DNA of 64,000 nucleotides, from positions 806,001 to 870,000 of the forward strand of contig NZ_CP062008.1 of NCBI RefSeq assembly GCF_005670685.2. The letters are read 5' to 3'. The position numbers and the translations under genes are program-made. Positions within the stretch are counted from its first letter, which is position 1; each line of letters starts with the position of its first letter. The notes beneath the pieces were generated by a model, which saw only the letters and a list, made by a program, of their open reading frames with translations, ran no database searches and had not been told where the DNA came from. This DNA comes from Mycolicibacterium mucogenicum DSM 44124 (GTDB lineage Bacteria > Actinomycetota > Actinomycetes > Mycobacteriales > Mycobacteriaceae). Below, one piece after another: positions 61,757-64,000 of the stretch.

Positions 61757-63418
61757 CGAAACGCGGCCGCGCTCGGTTCGGTAGCGACGCACGAGGGCGT
61801 CGGTCGAGCTGTCGGACTGCGGGGCGGGCGAGGCGTCGGACGTGATGACCGGCAGCAGCGCCTTGGCCTGCGTCTTGCCGAGCTCGACACCCCACTGGTC
61901 GAACGAGTCGATGCCCCAGATGACGCCCTCGGTGAAGACCTGGTGCTCGTACAGCGCGATCAACTGTCCGACCACCGACGGCGTCAGCTTGGTCGCCAAA
62001 ATCGAAGTGGTGGGCCGGTTTCCGGGCATCACCTTGTGCGGGACGACGGTGGCCGGGGTGCCCTCGGCGGCGATCTCCTCGGCGGTCTTGCCGAAGGCCA
62101 GCACCTGCGTCTGGGCGAAGAAGTTGCTCATCAGCAGGTCGTGCATGCTGCCGGTGCCGTCGGCGGTGGGCAGATCGTCGGTCGGCTCGCTGAAGCCGAT
62201 GAAGTCCGCCGGCACCAGCCGGGTGCCCTGGTGCAGCAGTTGGTAGAAGGCGTGCTGGCCGTTGGTTCCTGGTTCGCCCCAGAAGATTTCGCCGGTGTCG
62301 GTGGTCACCGGGGTGCCGTCGGCGCGCACCGACTTGCCGTTGGACTCCATGGTCAGCTGCTGCAGGTAGGCCGCGAAGCGGGCCATGTCGTTGGAGTAGG
62401 GGAGCACCGCACGCGCCTGTGCCCCAAAGAAATTCGAGTACCACAGGCCGATGAGGCCGAGCAGCGCCGGCGCGTTCGCTTCCAGCGGCGCGGTGCGGAA
62501 GTGTTCGTCGACCAGGTGGAAGCCGGCCAGGAATTCGCCGAACCGTTCCTTGCCGATGACGGCCATCACCGAGAGCCCGATGGCGCTGTCCACGGAGTAG
62601 CGGCCACCGACCCAGTCCCAGAAGCCGAACATGTTCGCGGTGTCGATGCCGAACTCGGACACCAGCTTTGCGTTGGTCGACACCGCGACGAAGTGCTTGG
62701 CAACGGCGTCGTCACCCAGCGCGGCGACGAGCCAGCGCCGGGCGGCAGTGGCGTTCGTCAGCGTCTCCAACGTCGAGAACGTCTTGGAGGCGACGATGAA
62801 AAGCGTTGTGGCAGGGTCGAGTCCGTCGAGCTTGGCCACCAGGTCGGCCGGGTCGACGTTCGACACGAACCGGGCCGAGATGCCCGCGTCGGCGTAGTGA
62901 CGCAGGGCCTGGTCGACCATCACGGGCCCCAGATCGGAACCACCGATACCGATGTTGACGACGGTCGTGATGCGCTGCCCGGTGGCCCCGGTCCACTCAC
63001 CGCTGCGCAACTTATCGGTGAATGTCCCCATTGCATCGAGCACGGAATGTACGTCGGCGACCACGTCCTGGCCGTCGACCACCAACGAGGCGCCACGGGG
63101 CAGCCGCAGCGCGGTGTGCAGCACGGCGCGGTCCTCGGAGGTGTTGATGTGTTCGCCGGCGAACATGGCGTCGCGCCGCTCCTCCAGGCCGGCTGCCCGG
63201 GCCAGATCGAGCAGCAGCGCAAGGGTTTCCCTTGTCACGCGGTGCTTGCTGTAGTCGATGTACAGGTCGCCGACGGTCAGCGTCAGCTCCCGGCCGCGGT
63301 CCGGGTCGTCGGCGAACAACTCGCGCAGCGTGGTCGCCTCGACCGCGGCATGGTGCGCGCTGAGCGCCTTCCAGGCTGAGGTGGTGGTGATGTCGGCAGC
63401 GGGAGTGTGATCAGCCAT
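61754..63418 (-). CDS. pgi: glucose-6-phosphate isomerase
   Basis: A 554-residue phosphoglucose isomerase. Conserved segments are [27 protein letters not shown] (sugar phosphate loop), [29 protein letters not shown] (PGI signature) and [16 protein letters not shown] with [14 protein letters not shown]. It interconverts glucose-6-phosphate and fructose-6-phosphate in the cytoplasm. Corresponds to Rv0946c. ATG 63418 is the start. Confidence 0.96.
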   Translation of the reverse strand: MADHTPAADITTTSAWKALSAHHAAVEATTLRELFADDPDRGRELTLTVGDLYIDYSKHRVTRETLALLLDLARAAGLEERRDAMFAGEHINTSEDRAVLHTALRLPRGASLVVDGQDVVADVHSVLDAMGTFTDKLRSGEWTGATGQRITTVVNIGIGGSDLGPVMVDQALRHYADAGISARFVSNVDPADLVAKLDGLDPATTLFIVASKTFSTLETLTNATAARRWLVAALGDDAVAKHFVAVSTNAKLVSEFGIDTANMFGFWDWVGGRYSVDSAIGLSVMAVIGKERFGEFLAGFHLVDEHFRTAPLEANAPALLGLIGLWYSNFFGAQARAVLPYSNDMARFAAYLQQLTMESNGKSVRADGTPVTTDTGEIFWGEPGTNGQHAFYQLLHQGTRLVPADFIGFSEPTDDLPTADGTGSMHDLLMSNFFAQTQVLAFGKTAEEIAAEGTPATVVPHKVMPGNRPTTSILATKLTPSVVGQLIALYEHQVFTEGVIWGIDSFDQWGVELGKTQAKALLPVITSDASPAPQSDSSTDALVRRYRTERGRVS

Positions 63419-63468
63419 GCCTCAAACCCTAGTGTGACGTAGGAAACGCCGCCGTACATGATGGGTGT

Positions 63469-64000
63469 ATGGACATCGCCGCGCTGTTGTCGTCTGTCCC
63501 AACTGGCCTCTGGATCGGCGGTGAGGAGCGCGCCGGTCAATCCACGTTCGAAGTGCTCAACCCGGCTACCGAGGATGTCATCGCCCGCGTCGCCGACGCC
63601 ACGCCGCAGGACGGCATCGCCGCACTCGACGCCGCGGCGGCCGTCGAAAAGGAGTGGGCGGCAACCCCGCCCCGTGAGCGCGGCGAAATCCTTCGGTCGG
63701 TGTTCGAGACCATCACCGCCCGGGCCGAGGACGTGGCCACGCTGATGACGCTCGAGATGGGCAAGGTGCTCGCCGAGAGCCGTGGCGAGGTCAAGTACGG
63801 CGCCGAGTTCTTCCGCTGGTTCGCCGAAGAGGCCGTCCGCATCGGCGGCCGCTACACCCCGAGCCCGGCCGGCACCGGGCGCATCGTCGTCACCAAGTCG
63901 CCCGTCGGCCCGTGTTATGCGGTGACGCCGTGGAACTTCCCGCTGGCCATGGGTACTCGCAAGATCGGCCCGGCCCTGGCGGCCGGTTGCACCATGCTGG
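63469..64000 (+). CDS. NAD(P)-dependent aldehyde dehydrogenase, succinate-semialdehyde type (partial)
   Basis: The N-terminal 177 residues of an aldehyde dehydrogenase; the gene runs off the right edge. It begins MDIAALLSSVPTGLWIGGE, followed by FEVLNPATEDVIARVADA, LMTLEMGKVLAESRGEV and the family motif VTPWNFPLAM. The style is that of GabD-like succinate-semialdehyde dehydrogenases. The catalytic Cys and Glu lie outside the window. It is divergent from pgi with a 50-bp gap. Confidence 0.87.
   Translation, partial: MDIAALLSSVPTGLWIGGEERAGQSTFEVLNPATEDVIARVADATPQDGIAALDAAAAVEKEWAATPPRERGEILRSVFETITARAEDVATLMTLEMGKVLAESRGEVKYGAEFFRWFAEEAVRIGGRYTPSPAGTGRIVVTKSPVGPCYAVTPWNFPLAMGTRKIGPALAAGCTML

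Noticed and set aside
61709-63379. 556-codon plus-strand open frame opposite pgi
   Set aside because: Complement of a highly conserved glucose-6-phosphate isomerase; it begins inside the palindromic repeat.

Overview
The window looks like a chromosomal segment of an environmental, probably fast-growing Mycobacterium/Mycolicibacterium. It is GC-rich, about 90 percent coding, and many genes overlap at ATGA/GTGA junctions or start with GTG/TTG. Mycobacterial hallmarks are a WS/DGAT acyltransferase, a three-domain LigD next to Ku, F420-type LLM enzymes, a secreted AroQ-gamma chorismate mutase, a hemophore-like protein and many FadD/FadE/EchA-type genes. From memory, the gene order mntH - DapB-like - SDR - ku - ligD - LLM - Fpg/Nei - SDR - pgi matches M. 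tuberculosis Rv0924c-Rv0946c, so the right third is conserved core. The left half is accessory catabolic DNA. cobF, lost from M. tuberculosis, is present here.

Region 1 (1-32.9 kb) is a catabolic island. A first operon (WS/DGAT, PDR-type reductase, P450, acyl-CoA ligase, two paralogous TetR genes) is followed by SDRs, two more CoA ligases, an MBL hydrolase, a CitE/HpcH-type lyase, a SnoaL-crotonase fusion, a third TetR gene, MaoC, three crotonases, a Rieske oxygenase alpha/beta pair, a 68-residue protein, a CoA transferase, a thiolase, an HMG-CoA-synthase-like/DUF35 fusion, an SCP-x thiolase, three acyl-CoA dehydrogenases, a CrtI-like flavoprotein and another thiolase. Six AT-rich operator-like sites of one family sit in the promoters of these units, which suggests one regulator controls them, most likely the TetR at 14326-15006. 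No ring-cleavage dioxygenase is present. I infer that an acid substrate is activated to a CoA ester, oxygenated, and then degraded by beta-oxidation-like, retro-aldol and thiolytic steps. The substrate is unknown. A tandem ABM-like protein and a PucR regulator close the island.

Region 2 (33-45.2 kb) mixes small regulators, an FAD-Rieske fusion oxidoreductase with a hemophore-like protein, an LLM/DJ-1/MFS operon, and an MFS exporter followed by an OlsB-like N-acyltransferase and an ornithine/lysine N-hydroxylase. mntH follows, behind a DtxR-type metal box.

Region 3 (45.2-64 kb) is core: DapB-like reductase and SDR (KstR-type box upstream), Ku and LigD (NHEJ), RNase HI with a 59-residue HhH protein, a TetR/VOC unit, an acyl-CoA dehydrogenase, a KstR-boxed LLM enzyme, an AurF-like diiron protein, cobF, a small membrane protein, an FUSC transporter, Fpg/Nei, chorismate mutase, an SDR, pgi and a partial aldehyde dehydrogenase. 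Three convergent gene pairs here are separated by near-identical long palindromes that contain both stop codons.
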